A DNA stretch of 64,000 nt from Cydia pomonella (GCF_033807575.1 NC_084705.1:5946019-6010018); one strand, 5' to 3'; shown: positions 1-13,858, counted from the first letter of the stretch. Notes: generated by a model not told the origin, from the sequence alone. Numbers and translations are program-made.

Positions 1-731
1 CATTGGACTCGTACGTATTTTCCGTATTTGTCATAAAATTGAAATAGTTTTGCATGTTTTTAGTTTATATATTGACGAAAATGTCATTTGGTGATATATT
101 TTTCTTTCTTTCGTAGAAGTAATGAACTGATATAGTACATTTCAATGCAAGTGTGCAAGTACGAAAGAAACAAAAATATATCACCAGGCGCGGTCTAAAA
201 GGTATCAAAATTAATTTGACTGATAAAACTACATTTTCCACAAATAGTGTTACGAAACACTACTTAGTGCGTGACTTTCATGAGCTATCAGTCACGTAAG
301 TGATCGCCGCAATAGTTAATTGTTTTCTTCATATTTGTAAAATCTGTAATAACAAACTAAATGACACAATGGAACGTAAATGCATTCGTCCATTGAGATT
401 CATTTCGATAGTTTGAGTAAATGTTCAAGGCCTTGTTCTGTTTAGCTGCTCGGAAAGGATTTGTCAACTCCGTTATCTGTATTGTAATGTGTCTTTGTTC
501 CACTTCTCTTGTCACCCTCAAATGAGCACTGCAACGTTATTGTTATGGCCTGGAGAAGTGTAGAGAAAGTGTCTTCAATATGTTGCGGTGAAGCTTTGTA
601 GCTTCTCCGCGAAATCTTGAGACATTTTCACTAAATAATATGTGAAAATATATCAAATAGTAAAATACATAAACGTGTAATACAAGTTACGCCTAAACCG
701 TACTGAGCGTTTTGTGTTAAACCTAAATACA

Positions 732-1182
732 TTAACCTTTTCGCCGCCACGTCACGTCAATGAAGTAATAAAGTGTCATCAACGCCACGTCAAAAATTGC
801 ACGTATACAAATATGGAGGTAGGATGGTAGAGGCAAGGAACAAAATCTCTATATACCAAAGTGTCCGAAAAAAAACTAATAGGTGGCGCTACAATACCTA
901 GAAAACTTGAGAAAAAAATAGAATCATAGACAGCGCACTTCAACTCCGTCAATAACGCCTGGGTTTTTAGCTACTCTAGCGCTACTCTGGAGAGATTTGG
1001 AACTATTATTTATAGCTGACAGCTGGACACTTTTGCAACAGTTCTGCCTATGGAGATTTTGTTCCTTGTCTCTACCTGCCATATATACAAACCTGACCAA
1101 AACCACGACTTGATATGAAGTCGTGGCGTGTGGGGCACGAAATGTACTGACAAAATCAAGTCAATAGCGGCAAAAAGGTTAG
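732..1182. mobile_element. Nested MITEs
   Basis: An outer inverted-repeat element (ends TTAACCTTTT and AAAAAGGTTA, with GCCG next to them) contains a second element at about 826-1077 whose ends are inverted copies of GGTAGAGGCAAGGAACAAAA with AAGTGTCC further in. The outer element was therefore present before the inner one landed. Confidence 0.75.
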
Positions 1183-1322
1183 AGAATAGTTAGATCGATG
1201 TTTAGTGTCACACGTTACATTAATATAAAATACGAATCTATCCGCGATTTTTATAAAAAATAAGATTTACTTAAATAATATTAAGATAAAGGCTTAGGAT
1301 TAGTGTTATTATTATTTAGACG

Positions 1323-1458
1323 TACAGTCACGTCTGAAAATATCGGTACAAAAAATGTGCCAAAAATATGTAGACACTACCTTAATATATGGGAAATAAA
1401 GTCGTGTATACATATTTTTGTCACTTTTTTCGTATCGATATTTTTAGACGTGACCGTA
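1323..1458. mobile_element. Palindromic MITE, family A copy 1
   Basis: A 136-bp near-perfect inverted repeat with ends TACAGTCACGTCT. Its core (acactaccttaat, then gtcgtgtata) is shared with 13731-13858. Confidence 0.75.
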
Positions 1459-3168
1459 CACATTATAACCTTTTAGTAAATGCGCGTACATTTATGACGG
1501 ATAGAAAATAAGTTGTTTGGTTAGTACGTTGGACAAATGTCAAATGTGGGTCCGATCAACTTTCACTGTAGACTGGCCCCACTCGGTACCACAAACACGT
1601 GCCGGCACCATACCCAACAACGGACGTCTCTTGCATGTGTTTATGCAATTTCTTTACGACTTCTAACGTAACATTTAAAATCGTTTAGAATAATCTCGTA
1701 TTCAACATAGTAGGCAGTGGGCGGCACCTAAAAATTGTCGGGCGATTAGTTATAATAAATAGTCTCACCTTAATGCTAGGTATTTATTTATTGCAGCTCG
1801 ATTCGCTAACTAATTAGGTACATACCGGTTTATTTTAGTCACATTTCGTAATAAACTAATTTGCCTAAAGGTCATCATATATTTTCTATTGGTTTGGTAA
1901 ATGAGAGTGAGTATGTTGGGATTTCCATATATTGATGTAGATAAATAGAGAAACTATCGTAGCTACAACTAAAGCTAAACTAAGTAATAGAGTAAAAGTA
2001 ATTACCTACAAAATGCGTACATCCGACGGCATATGGAGAAATCGTTAATTCGGCAGCAGTCTAATTTGTTCAACGCTAGAAAGGAGTCATGGTTGTCATT
2101 GACCCGACGACCGCCGGCGCGGGCGGTGTTTTTTAGTCGCGCCCGTACTGACACAGTTCACAGAATCTGCTCATCCGGCACGGCCTTGTCGGCGGCCGAC
2201 AACCGACCAACTTGACACCAAATACAAACAATTTTCCAACTATGGAAATATTTCCACAGAACTGGCGCAATGGTCAAGAATCTGCTCTCTACAGATATCG
2301 AAAAGTTTTAATATGTGGACTCGATTCTTTGTACTTGAACGAAATGGTAGATTGTGTATCAAGGGAGCAAAATGATATATTTACAGCGTGAGCATACATT
2401 GAATCCTGAACGAAGCGAAGGATTCTATAAGCTCAGATTCAAGTGTTAACGCCCAAGGTGGAAATTTTTGCAACCATGCGACACATATTGCTTTCACATC
2501 ACCTATGAGGAAGCTACATGTAACTTACATAGGTACTAACAGATAAATTAAAAGTACAGTTCTTATAGTATGTACCGTGGCAAGTAATATCTTTTCTAAG
2601 ACAGCAGCAAACGCCTAAAATGATACAATGAAAATCAAGTGTATCATTTTTCTAGTAACATGTATTATTAGCTCTTACTGTTTGAACAAAAAGCTTCGGA
2701 AGAGTACTATGAAGACTGATCTCATTATTATAAGTAATGTAAAGTTTTTGAAATAATTATTTACTAATGGTTTACGTTTTTACGCTAATTAACTAATTCA
2801 CTAATTAATTAATTAAAAATACTTTAATAAATAAAAAATGATGAAATATTGTTTAAGGTAGAAAAATACTTAGTACGCACGTAATCGATTATATATGCAT
2901 ACTTATTTCATATGTCTTAGTGTTAATATTTTATACTGGCAATAAAGTGTCCTTGAACAGAAAATTGGCACCAGAGAAGAACAAACCCATTTCCGAATAG
3001 GTTATGTGAAAAATTAATTGTAAACTGCTACATATTCATTTGCAATATTCCTCGAACAAGTAATTCACTTGTTAGTTCATATCCATGCATTCTGAACTTT
3101 CGGTTCCACTATCATTTCGATTTCGTTATTCCTTTTAAAATGCAGTTGGTCCAGACATATAGACATAA

Positions 3169-3303
3169 CGTCGGCTAAAGTCGCAAACCTCGTAACTCCT
3201 CTAGGATGAGGTATGCAATGCAACTTTTAGGTATTATTGGATAAAGTAGCAAATCCCTAATGTCCTTTAATAGAGTTACGAGGTTTGCGACTGTAGCCGA
3301 CGG
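3169..3303. mobile_element. MITE with 30-bp inverted ends
   Basis: The ends CGTCGGCTAAAGTCGCAAAC and its inverted partner extend to GTAACTC on both sides, enclosing about 75 bp. No coding capacity. Confidence 0.75.
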
Positions 3304-6300
3304 TGTGATCCTTAAAAAAACGTCTTTAGAGGATATGAGAGTTGCGACCCTGAGAATTTCAGGTGAATATCTCAATGGCTTTAACGGGGGCTTCTAAAAT
3401 TAGTGCGATAAGGACAAGATTTAAAGTTCAAAATTTCGTCGTACAATCGTAACATGAAATCAAAATGGTAATTAAATTATCTGAGTTGGACTGTTTTTTG
3501 GGCTAATAGATATCAGTTTTTAATATTTAATACCATGCTTTTGCGATGTTTGAAGTTCTAGCGCTTACAAAAAGAAAAATAGCAGAACAGTCCGGCACAG
3601 ATATTGATAATCTGTGTTGAGAAAATCATTGCTCTAGGGTCAAAAACCACTGAGGATAGAGTCCAGTACTTTGGTATGGAGAAATGACCACTCCTATATC
3701 CTCTTAAGACCAAGAAAAAAGTGGCAAGTGTGTTACCGGCACAGAATTGGCGTGAAACCTTGACCGGACGTGGTCATGTCACGTTGGGTTATGATTTCGT
3801 AAGCGAGTCGACTCGCAGTTTCGGCCCGAGATCGATTATGGTCATTGTGCCACGACGTTTCACTCTCGGTTTCACGATCTGAACTTGTAAACAGTTTTCG
3901 CTTGTTTTGTTGATGTGCTTGTGATGTTGGATATCTATATTTTAATTATATTATGACAGTTATTCATCTATTAGTACTATAATATAATGCATCATTGTTT
4001 CTAAATCTGATTGTTTATTTTTTTATACAATAGTCTCTAGCGAATTATTATTAAATAGTAAACAACGATAGTTCCACATTTACCATTTCAAATACCTGCT
4101 TTTAGGCAACTAGAGCTATTTGATAGCTGTAATAAAGAATTATAAATAATTAAATTAATGGAATTTCCGGTAGCTATAATATAATTAATCTATTAATATT
4201 ACCTAAGTGTAATAAGCCGTATATACCTAGTAAAGGAAATATCTATTGCTTTTCCTTCTCAATACACTGCCATGAAATGTGTAATGAACTCCACCAGTAA
4301 GCAGTGTTTTCATATACTTGAACATGTGTTACAGGTTCCAAGTTACATACTCATGTAGTTACGTAGTCGGCTTTCACCTTCGACGAGCAACCACCTCAGG
4401 TTGCCCGTCGTAATTAAAGCTCCCTGACCGGCAGTTTTACAAGACGAGCGGAAGGAACCGACCGACCTGGCGCTTTCCATTCCACCAATTAAAAAGAAAA
4501 CAAGACCTTAATGAGCGAAATTAAGCCAGCCGTTAATAAAATTCATAACGAGAACTTTCAGATGTTTTAAATCACGAGCTGCAACTATTCGTCACTGATG
4601 AGAATTTTTCGTAAGCATTAGTTTCTTAAAGAGAGATTCTCAAGCTGGTTTTTGCAGTAAACATAACAGATACTGCGAATCGATAATGTTGACGTCGTCA
4701 GTCGTTGAAAGTGAACGCTGCGTGTTTGTATTCGCGACGTATCGTTTGAATCTGACGCTTGGCTTTGTCCATCATTGAAACGCGCCGACGCGACAATAGT
4801 AGCTATTCAACGGAAGTACGTAAACGTGACTTCAACATTTTATATTCAAACCGTTCACTATCTGATAATAGTGATAATGCCTCACCTCCTGTTGCTGAAA
4901 TTATTAACGTGTCACAAGCCGTCAGATTTAACTTACATGCGGTTTCATGCCTATCTGAAACAATAATATTTCATAATGCACCTGCATTGTAATGCCTTAA
5001 CTTCATTATGCACGTGCAGAATCGATCACATGAGCTGCCATTGAGACGTGTTAGTTCAAGTTCAACGTGTGGTGCTAAACACAATGTGACATTTAAATGC
5101 TGCCATTTATTAGGCGCCGCCCGCGCAGCTCTGTTGGCGCTAGTTGACGACTCGACCGAGCTTGGAATTGGATCGTTCGTGAATGCAGATAACTTAATCT
5201 AACGTGTCGCATATGGCCATCCATCTATCGTTCTGTTCACGCCTTCATTAATGCAAGGCTTCCCAACTGAATTGTTATATTAAATCTCAAACAGATTTTT
5301 ACGAGTAAGTTATTCTCAAAACAGTTGATAATCCTGTAGGTAGTCAAAATAAGGTTTTTCGTAACTTGGTTACTATTTGAAGGGTCTAATATTGAATGAC
5401 TTCAGTTCACGTAAAAAATGTTTAAGGTGGAAGAACTTTATTTCTCAAAAGAAGATATATAAAACTTCACTTAAAAGACAATTAAATTAATTATAGATAG
5501 ATGATTCAACTACTCTTTACTAGATGTCGCCACTTATAAGAGATTATCACTGTCTACTTAAAATTGGCATAATCTCACACTTCTAGTCATGTATGCTATA
5601 TTTAACTCTTTAATGTCTCCGTCGGTTGGTAAACCAATTACGTAAAGTTAATTCTATTAGAAGTGAGAGCGCCACTTACACATTCTTGTAGTTGCAGTTC
5701 AGGTTAGTTAGCCGTTCATTCCCTACCCTCTTCTTAACTGGTACATATTTGTATTTAAGATAAAATTGGACCATGATGTATATCGAACAATTAGACGAGG
5801 AGTGTGATGATGGTGCTCAATTGATAAGGTTTTTCGATACGCTTCTCTATAGTCCACAACACATGAGGGTTTGTTGGTAAGTCACATTACCAGTCTGAAA
5901 CCAACCCATGGCGTGACAAACGTTCGCGCCCGTCAGAAACGAAAACTAGTTTGTTTGCAAGACCCTGTCAACTTTCATCATTCCAAATAGTTTACGCCTA
6001 CGAACCGTAAAGAGATTTTCAATATTAGGTATATGCAGATTTAAGGTCAGGTAAACTGTTCTCAACAAAGTTAACTCGTTGCACCTATACCTATAAGCTC
6101 AAGTATGCACCTATATCTCTATCTCAAACACGCGATCTAATGTTAACCTCGTGGGTTTTTTATTCATAATAATAACGTTTTACCTAGATAGATTGTTCAG
6201 TTAAATATGAAGTTAGTTGACGCGAATTTATTGTATGTCGCTGTATCTAAGCAATCATGCCGCGCGTACGACGGTGGTCGTGCTGATTCGATTGGCAGTA

Positions 6301-7354
6301 CGCCGGTGACCGCAGCCCACGGCGGGTCCCTGTCAAGTGTGGCGTACTCTTGACATGCCTCGCTTCGCTTTACAATGGCAGTTCTTCTCGACCCTCTAAC
6401 GCAACATTCGCTATCATTCAAAGAAACAGTCGACCGCGATACACGTCATCTGTTAACCTTGGCTTGCTAAATATTTATTTTTTGCTCGACAATGCAGCGG
6501 ATTTAGTGCTAACATTTTTACGATTATATTGATTGATCAGTGTATACTTTCATAATTATTGTTGCTATTATATCGTTAAATGATGAGTGAATAAGAAAGA
6601 ACTTTATAAATAGCATTGTTATGTACAAATGTTTCACTGTAATCACCAGTGGAATCTAAGGTTATTAAAGGCCTAGGCACGGGGCGACGTCGTTGGGCTG
6701 CTCTATGCGCGGTCCTACGCGTCTGTTGCGTGCCGCCTCCCGAACAACTCGCGCAGCTCGTAGACCCTCACTCCGGTGGCAGAGGACGATCGACAACGTT
6801 AGTAACAGCTCCGCGTTCCCAGCACGCTCTAACCTCACCTCAACATTATTTGTATACGATTCGTTATCGTGTTACCTATTCACTAACCCCCTATAGCCTA
6901 TTGATCGATGATTTCGCAGCTCGGAGCACTCGTGGAGGCGGCGAAATGAACGCTCCAAACGTTCACATCACAGGCGATCGCCAACTTCACACAGGCGACG
7001 GAGACATCACCGAGACGAGTCTTCACCACGTTCACCCCCGGAACAGGTCAGTAACAGTTCCTTATTTCTTAATTTAAGGAGAAGTATGAAAGGATTTTTT
7101 CTTTATACCCAACGCTCGTCATCACCACAAGTGTTCACCCAAAACCCTGTCTGTTAGTCGTTCATGATAACGTTAGCTCGTGTACCTGTCGAATGCAAAA
7201 TGCGGAACTAGAATAAAGCGCGAAACGTCAGCGCGCCCGTTTGGGATAACGTGCGGGACGGGTTTGGATTGTAAACGCGCGTGCGCCTTCGCCCGTGAAG
7301 ATGTGCGCGAGAGACGGCGACCTCCTCGCGCTTGCGCCCGTTCTATTTGCGTTC

Positions 7355-7390
7355 GCCTTCGTCAGTTGGTACGCCTTCAGTCAGTCGCGA
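7355..7390 (+). promoter_or_regulatory. Possible core promoter for the 7473 exon
   Basis: Two arthropod initiator-like sites (TCAGTTGG near 7361 and CAGTCAGTCG near 7378) lie about 90-110 bp before the ATG in a GC-rich stretch (7200-7480). No TATA box is evident. Confidence 0.4.
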
Positions 7391-7472
7391 AGCTCTGCCG
7401 GCCGCCTGGCGCGCTTCTCCCGACGCCCCGAAATACTCGCCCGCCGCGCCCGGCCGCGCGCGAGCGCGAGCC

Positions 7473-9404
7473 ATGGCTGACCAACCGTCGCGTCCGCCTC
7501 CTAACAATTTACTCTTCTGCGGGCCCCCGCCCGCCCTTCCGCCCGTTCTTCTCTTACCGGCAAACTACCCGCTCGCAACAAGCGCACTGCCTGCCCAACC
7601 TGACAGTGCCCCAAGTCTAACAAACAATGAAAATACTCTACACGAAATAAACAACGTGGGTGTGCCAACTTACAACTCTCAATTTGAAACACATGCGGAT
7701 GACCCCGAGCTACAGAAGGACCTTTATACGCAGCCTGTGTTACCAGCTTTCAATAGCAATTTTAGAAGAACAAATAGTTTCGACGCATCATACATATACA
7801 ATGAACTAGAAAATGAAATTGAAATTACACCACGGCTGTGTAGGTCTGAGCCAGACTTATCTAAATGTGGGTTAATGGTTGAACCTGAAGTTTTTGTAGA
7901 ATATGAACCCCACGACCCTGCTCCGCTCGTACTTAATAATCCGTTTTATGACGGAGCATACGCCCTAGGCCCCGCACAATACAACCAGCCAATAGTCATG
8001 TTACCTGATAATTACATGGCGTTTGAAGACTGCTTCGTGCCAACGTGGAATTACAAACCAGAACAATTTGTTGACAGAGAAATGTATTATGACGGTTTAC
8101 CTATGATACCGTCCAACGATCCTTGGGCCATTATGCAGTATGGTACAGACAATGCTGCATTTGAATATTACACTCCTCATTACGACGAAAACGCAATTGG
8201 AGATCATAAAGATATACATTACATGCCATTGAATGACATTGAATATGCGATACCTCAATACATGAGTTTGCCAGTGGTAGAAGAACCTAAAGTTGAAACG
8301 TATACGGATAGTCAACCGTCAGCAACAACAACTACTGGTTATAACGAACAAACCGAAGACGACAAATGTTTACGAACTGAACACGATCAAAGTTTACGCA
8401 CTGAAGATGCAACAACAACTTGTCTTTCAAGTGTTTCTAATCAAGAAATTGGCGATAGTGAAAAAGTCTGCGGTGTAGACTCTATCACCGATAACAGACA
8501 ATCATCAGTCCAAAGTGAAGGGTCGTTAATCGCAGATACCTCGATCGATGTTACGTCAAGCTTGGCTTTCGTACCGACCAGCCAAAGTTCAGAGACGCCC
8601 CTCGGCGGCGACGCCACCAGCGATGATGACACATCCCCATCCTCCACCGACTATCACGAGGCTTCTGCTCTCGACCTAGCTCAAAGTCTCGACGAACTGT
8701 CTTCTTGTGAAAGCACAGACTTTTCACAAAGTAGGGACGAGATTTCGCCGCTTATTCCTAATCCACCAAAATTTGACGAAATAGTGCCAAGTGATGTTAG
8801 TAACCGTGTGAAAGATGAAAACTTAGTTTCAAATAAAACATCAGTTAATATTCCTAATAAGCTCATTCCAAATAATACCAATGTGCCTATAATTAACGTA
8901 ACTAATAGTTTACCAGATACAATAGACTCTAAAACAGATGTAACACCAGGCATATCAGTTGAAAAACACCCCATTGTACCTGTCTCTGAAAATAATGAAC
9001 AAGTTACAAAAGTGAGTGAATCGTTATATTGTATAAATAATAATGAACAAATCATAGAAGCTAGTCAAATTGTGAATACCAGTGCTGCAAAAGTCAGTGT
9101 CCCCGAAATATCGCCCATAACACCCCCGCATCCGCCGGCAGTGCCGTCTTCTTGGTTAACTAACAAAACATCGGTTTGTGACAATGAGAAAGATGCAGTG
9201 CCTTACACATCACCTCAAATACAAATAGAACATGTAGAGGCGTCAACAGTAGTGGAAAAGGATGCTAAATTTCCGCTAAACCAGCCATCTTTCGAGAGCA
9301 AGCCGGCTCCAGCTGAACCCAAGCCTTCCTGCTCTTTTGTGCCACTTGTTGTACCACCACACGTGCCCCAATTCAAGCCGAAAGAACCACCTAAAGAAGT
9401 AGAG
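7473..9404 (+). CDS. Doa: Probable alternative large first exon of Doa (644 residues)
   Basis: One long open exon starts at ATG 7473 in a good context (gagccATGg) about 90 bp downstream of initiator-like TCAGT motifs. It runs 644 codons to a GT donor at 9405 (gag/gtcaga), after which the reading frame becomes AT-rich and intron-like. The protein has a proline-rich start, then Asn-, Ser-, Thr- and Asp/Glu-rich low-complexity sequence with Tyr/Pro/Met-rich stretches around residues 140-280, and a Pro/Lys-rich end. I see no folded domain. The exon ends in phase 0, matching the phase-0 acceptor of the first common Doa exon at 22268, and no other plus-strand gene follows before it. Drosophila Doa also has very long isoforms from far-upstream promoters. 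The assignment to Doa rests on phase and position, not on recognised homology, and the donor is weak. It could instead belong to a separate gene. Confidence 0.6.
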
Positions 9405-10426
9405 GTCAGACTCATATTTAACTTAAAAAAGTGTGTTTATAAAACTACAAAAAAAAAAATTGTTTACCATTATAATTTTATTGGACATTTCTAATCAAGT
9501 ATGTCCGCTATTTTGAAGCATCTATGTACGCATTGCGCTACTGCTACTACCATTCGTGAATATTGAGAGCATGTGTATCTATTTTTGCACATTATCAGGT
9601 CAAGGATTGGTATTCTTAACAATCAGACATTTAACCACGCTGTTGAAATAGCTGCATTAAATATTTTAACTAATGAAATGCATACTCTCAGATTGCTGTT
9701 TCGCTGCATAATATTTTACACAATAACAAAATCATATGCATGTATGCCCTCATTTAGATGTTAAATTCAAATTAATTAGAACCTATGGCCATTTTAGATT
9801 TAGGTTAATTCCGCATGTTTTCGGTGATATAGTTGGCTTATGTCATGACATGAATATATACGCAATGAAATTTTTATGAAGCCATCGGCTGTAAACAAAT
9901 CCACGTACATGACAACGAAAATAGTCTTAGCAGCTGGTACAAGTATGCGATTCCAATGGCGTTCGCTAGATGGCGCCACGTGGCGCATATTCGCGCATTC
10001 AAAACAACGCATGCGCACAGGAATAGTATCGCGACGATCACCTTCACCTAGGCGAAGCACCTCACGCCCGTTGTTATGATTACACCCGACCCTCAAACGC
10101 GCGCCGCCCACTCGATGAGAAGACAAAGCTTTATCCATGCACCGACATGACAAGATACCCTCAACACCTCACTTTACGAAATTTCGTTTATCTGTCAACT
10201 GCAACCGCGTCATTCAAAACAAAGTCATATTTTTATACAACAGTAATCATTTAATAAACCAGACGTTTTAGATTGTCGTTTTGCGCTGTGTAACGTTTTA
10301 TTGCTTTTGGCGGTTTGTGCATTCTATTGATAGTGAAATTACTGAATGGGGTAGAACCCCCCTTGACAAAAACTTTCCAAGCGCGACTAGTAGTAATGTA
10401 CCAAAATAGGTTTTGTATTTTAGGTA

Positions 10427-10652
10427 CAGTAGCGGCAAAAAATCTATCATATTGCAATTTTTTGCAGGCATTCTTTCGAAAATTTGTGAAATTATAGACT
10501 ATATCGCCAGAATACCGCGAAAAGTCGAGTTGGATCGAACTGTCATTTTCATACGCCCCTATATTGTAAATTTCATCGAAATCTCAAGAGCCGTTTTGGA
10601 GATATTTCTCAAAAAAAAAATGAAAAACTATGATGATTCTTTGCCGCTACTG
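10427..10652. mobile_element. TA-flanked MITE, 226 bp
   Basis: Terminal inverted repeats CAGTAGCGGCAAA and TTTGCCGCTACTG are flanked by TA on both sides, as for Tc1/mariner-type non-autonomous elements. Confidence 0.8.
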
Positions 10653-10966
10653 TAGGTTGGTAAATTTGTCATAATATCGCATTTTATTTCAATACCTATC
10701 GTCAAATTTCATCTGTTCGAATTAAAAGACTTATCTACTTCTTACTTATCCATGTTGTACGTCCAAGTATCATTTACAAACTGTAACCGAAGCCAGGGTC
10801 CAAAACAAAGGGTCCACAAAAGCGTAACGACCTTTGTCTCTTTAGACGGGAAGCACACAACTGACAGAACAGAGGCAAACGGATTCAATAATTATTCTCC
10901 ATTGGCGATTCCTATACTGATTTGTGTATTTATGCGGTTTTTAGGCACTCTTCCGCAAAGGTAGTA

Positions 10967-12600
10967 CACTCGCGTGCAAAAGTATTGCATCACTTTGCAT
11001 TTTTTCAACTGCACCCAATATCTTTGTAATTCTAGAGCCGATTCTGAAAATTTTGGTGTCAACTGAAAGCTTATAATCTAACGCATTAGAAAATTGGGAA
11101 ATTTAATGAAATTTCAAATCTGAAGACTGAAAAAAATCAGAAACTGAAAGTAGCGACATAATGGTCGAGAAATAAATTTAGGACAGTTAAGAATAAGTCA
11201 TTTATTTAATACAAAATAAATTATTATTATTAAATTAATACCTGGTGTTGCCACTCCTAGCCCTCCTCACACAAATCAAGCGGTTTTCATAGACCTAATT
11301 AATTTTCTAATGAAATCTTGTGGAATAGCGTCCCACTCCTCCAGCAAGGCTCCCTTCAGCTCCTCAACATTGGCCGGGGCAGGATTCCGCTTCCGAATCC
11401 TCCTTTTCAGGTAGTCCCACACGTGTTCAATGGGGTTAAGGTCCGGGCTCATCGCTGGCCAGTCCATGGTGTCGATGCCCACTTCGAGAAGGTAGGCTGC
11501 GGTGGCCCTAGCGGTATGACACGGGGCATTATCCTGCATTAGGATGAACCCCTCATCAAAAATACCGGCATAAGGAACAACATGTTCCTCAGGATGTCAG
11601 TAATGTATTTTGCAGCGGTCAATCCACCGCCACGGCCCCCGCCAGGCACGAAAACCAGCTCTGTACGCGCGTCGTAGGAAACGCCGCCCCAGAACATCAC
11701 GGATCCACCGCCATAGGCGACCCTTTCGGAGAAGCAACATTGGGCGAACCGTTCTTCTGGCCTTCTGTAGACTCTTCCTCTTCCGTCACATCCATTCAAA
11801 CATATTCTGCACTCGTCCGAGAAGAGAACTGGGGTCCATTGCTCAATGGTCCAGTCCATATGATTTTCTGCAATCTCTCTTCGGGCTGTACGGTGTCGCG
11901 CCAGGAATCTGGGCCCCGTTGCAGGCCTCCTGGGTGTCAAGTTCGCTTTCTTGAGTCTTCTTCTTATTGTCCACTCACTGGCAGCCACTCCTCGTATCTC
12001 ACGCAGACGTTGCTGGATGGCAACGCTTGTCAGGTGTCGATCTCGGAGAGATGTTGTGACACTGAAGCGGTCGGCCCTCTCTGATGTACACTTTTTGCGG
12101 CCGCTTCTTGGTCTTGAAGTAAAGGATCCAGTCCGTTGGAACCTCTGGTAAACTCTGCAAACTGTAGATTGACTTAAATTCAGCGTGGCAGCTACTGAAC
12201 GTTGGCTACGCCCCTCTTGCAGGAGCTGGACGACTTGGCGGACTTCAGCTTCAGTGGTTTCCATTTTTCACAGGTCTTCTTCACGGGAAAATATGCGGAG
12301 ATGTGTACCGGTCAACTTTTGATAAGTGACTGATAACAACCCCTCCCCTACCCCCCGTTTTATAGGGGTCAAGGGTAGCGCAACTCGTGCGCGTGATAAC
12401 GCGAAACCGCTCACAAATCGGGAAAATGCCGATAATTTGAAAAATACTGGGCCGTTTTCCATATTTTTTAACTTTTCGTAAAGCTAAAACTTCAAGGGAC
12501 ATGATCCCATTAAAATAATTAATCGAAAATAACCGGTTTACAAAATTATTGGGTGCAGTTGAAAAAATGCAAAGTGATGCAATACTTTTGCACGCGAGTG
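10967..12600 (-). mobile_element. Tc1-like DD34E DNA transposon, nearly complete
   Basis: The element is 1634 bp with identical 54-bp terminal inverted repeats beginning CACTCGCGTGCAAAAGTATT, flanked by TA target duplications (10965-10966 and 12601-12602). It encodes a transposase on the minus strand with one frameshift. Identical terminal repeats suggest a fairly recent insertion. It sits in the intron region between the 7.5-kb exon and the kinase exons. Confidence 0.93.
11276..12264 (-). pseudogene. Tc1-like transposase, frameshifted
   Basis: ATG 12264 opens METTEAEVRQVVQLLQEG, an N-terminal helix-turn-helix DNA-binding region (SQSTVCRVYQRF), then the catalytic core. The first Asp is in VLFSDEC, the second in MQDNAPCH, and the Glu in DLNPIEHVWD with 34 residues between the last two, which is the DD34E signature of Tc1 elements. 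The frame breaks at about 11585-11592, where a single base appears lost, so the first part ends at 11539 and the rest reads in another frame to a stop at 11276. The cut enzyme is therefore probably inactive. Plus-strand open frames over it are shadows. Confidence 0.92.
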
Positions 12601-13730
12601 TATGTTACTATACATTTTCGGAAAACTAAAATTGATAAAATAAAATAATAATTAACTTGATAGGTCTAGGATTCTACCTAGAACTAAAGCCTTCGTCTCG
12701 ATTACGCCGTACGTTGCATTGTATGTCAAGGAAATTTCAGGCAAGCCGCTGGGAATCGAGTTGTATCGAGGCCCTGCACTGGAGAGTATTCCCATACAAT
12801 CTGACGCTATACGCAGCAAACGGATTAACGGGGACCAATTCATAAGCCATGTACACCATAAACTTCCTTAACATTGCCCGCCTCATTGCCTGGTAAAAAC
12901 AATCCGTACCTACTCGTAAAGTCACTCACTGGAACATTTGACTAATAGATAATAATCAAGAAGCGTCCGCTTCAATTGTTTTGAATTGTACTACGAATTT
13001 TAAATTGAAACCCGCCTCCAGCTAGTTCGAGTCAGTTTTGCGAATGAATCAGACGTCCCGCAACTTCATTACAACTGAAGAAATCATTCTGACGAACGAC
13101 CCACATTGTATAGGTACAGGTTCAATACTCCAACTCGAAATTTCTCTCATTACCGTGTTACGTGACTGTACACAGCTATGTACTGTTTAATGTTAATAAG
13201 GCCGTGTTATCTTCTTCCTTGTTAACAGTTATCTTTTGTCCTTCTGGATGTTTTTTTAGAGTTTATGTCTTATTCCGTAATTATTAGTAACATTATATTA
13301 CACTTGACGATTGCTCAACAGCAAAGTCAAGAGTTCAAGTTCGCCGGTATAAGATGTATGTAGGCATGTCGGTATCGCCTATAATCAAAGCAGGCGAGTG
13401 GCACGCTCGCAGATATGGTCTGATAAATGCGGTACGCCGTTTCGTAGCCCACCTATCTATTTGGTAATGCCCAGTTCCTTCCGGCCGACCTTGCCCGTAT
13501 CGCTTACTGCGTCTCTGCGCCGGCCACCTTCAGTTAATTCAATCAATTTTATGTAGCCCTCGTGAGACACACGATTACTTCATGCTTATTTTTATTAATA
13601 AAAATCGGAAAATTACTTTAGCAAGAGTATTTAGTCATGATAATTGCTTTAATGTCAAATGTTTCTGCAAAAACCGTCATTAATTACTGGCGGGAATAAA
13701 ACATGTGTAAATAATCTATCTAATCCTTGA

Positions 13731-13858
13731 AAAGTTCAGGTTAAATATCGACACGGACAAAGTTAAAAAAAGATGTACACACTACCTTAATGTACGGAAA
13801 TAAGGTCGTGTATAGATGTTATTGGCACTTTGTATGTGTCGATATTTAATACCTTGAC
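13731..13858. mobile_element. Palindromic MITE, family A copy 2
   Basis: An inverted repeat with arms containing TTAAATATCGACAC. It shares the acactaccttaat core with 1323-1458 but has diverged ends. Confidence 0.65.

Larger units (their letters stand above)
1..7354. other. Upstream intergenic region
   Basis: No supported gene. It holds the MITEs at 732, 1323 and 3169. GC content rises around 4680-4800, 5100-5180, 6240-6360 and 6650-7060, which may mark promoters or untranslated exons of a long Doa transcript. Open frames there (such as 4759-4992 and 6649-7077) lack a start codon or coding character. Confidence 0.5.

Noticed and set aside
4759..4992. A 77-residue frame near a GC-richer patch as a possible first exon.
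   Set aside because: No ATG and no convincing donor.
7332..7472. A start upstream of ATG 7473 for the 644-residue exon.
   Set aside because: The longer frame begins at a non-ATG codon and crosses the likely transcription start and 5' UTR.
11610..12151. Plus-strand open frames of 66-114 residues.
   Set aside because: They lie opposite the Tc1-like transposase and show no protein features.
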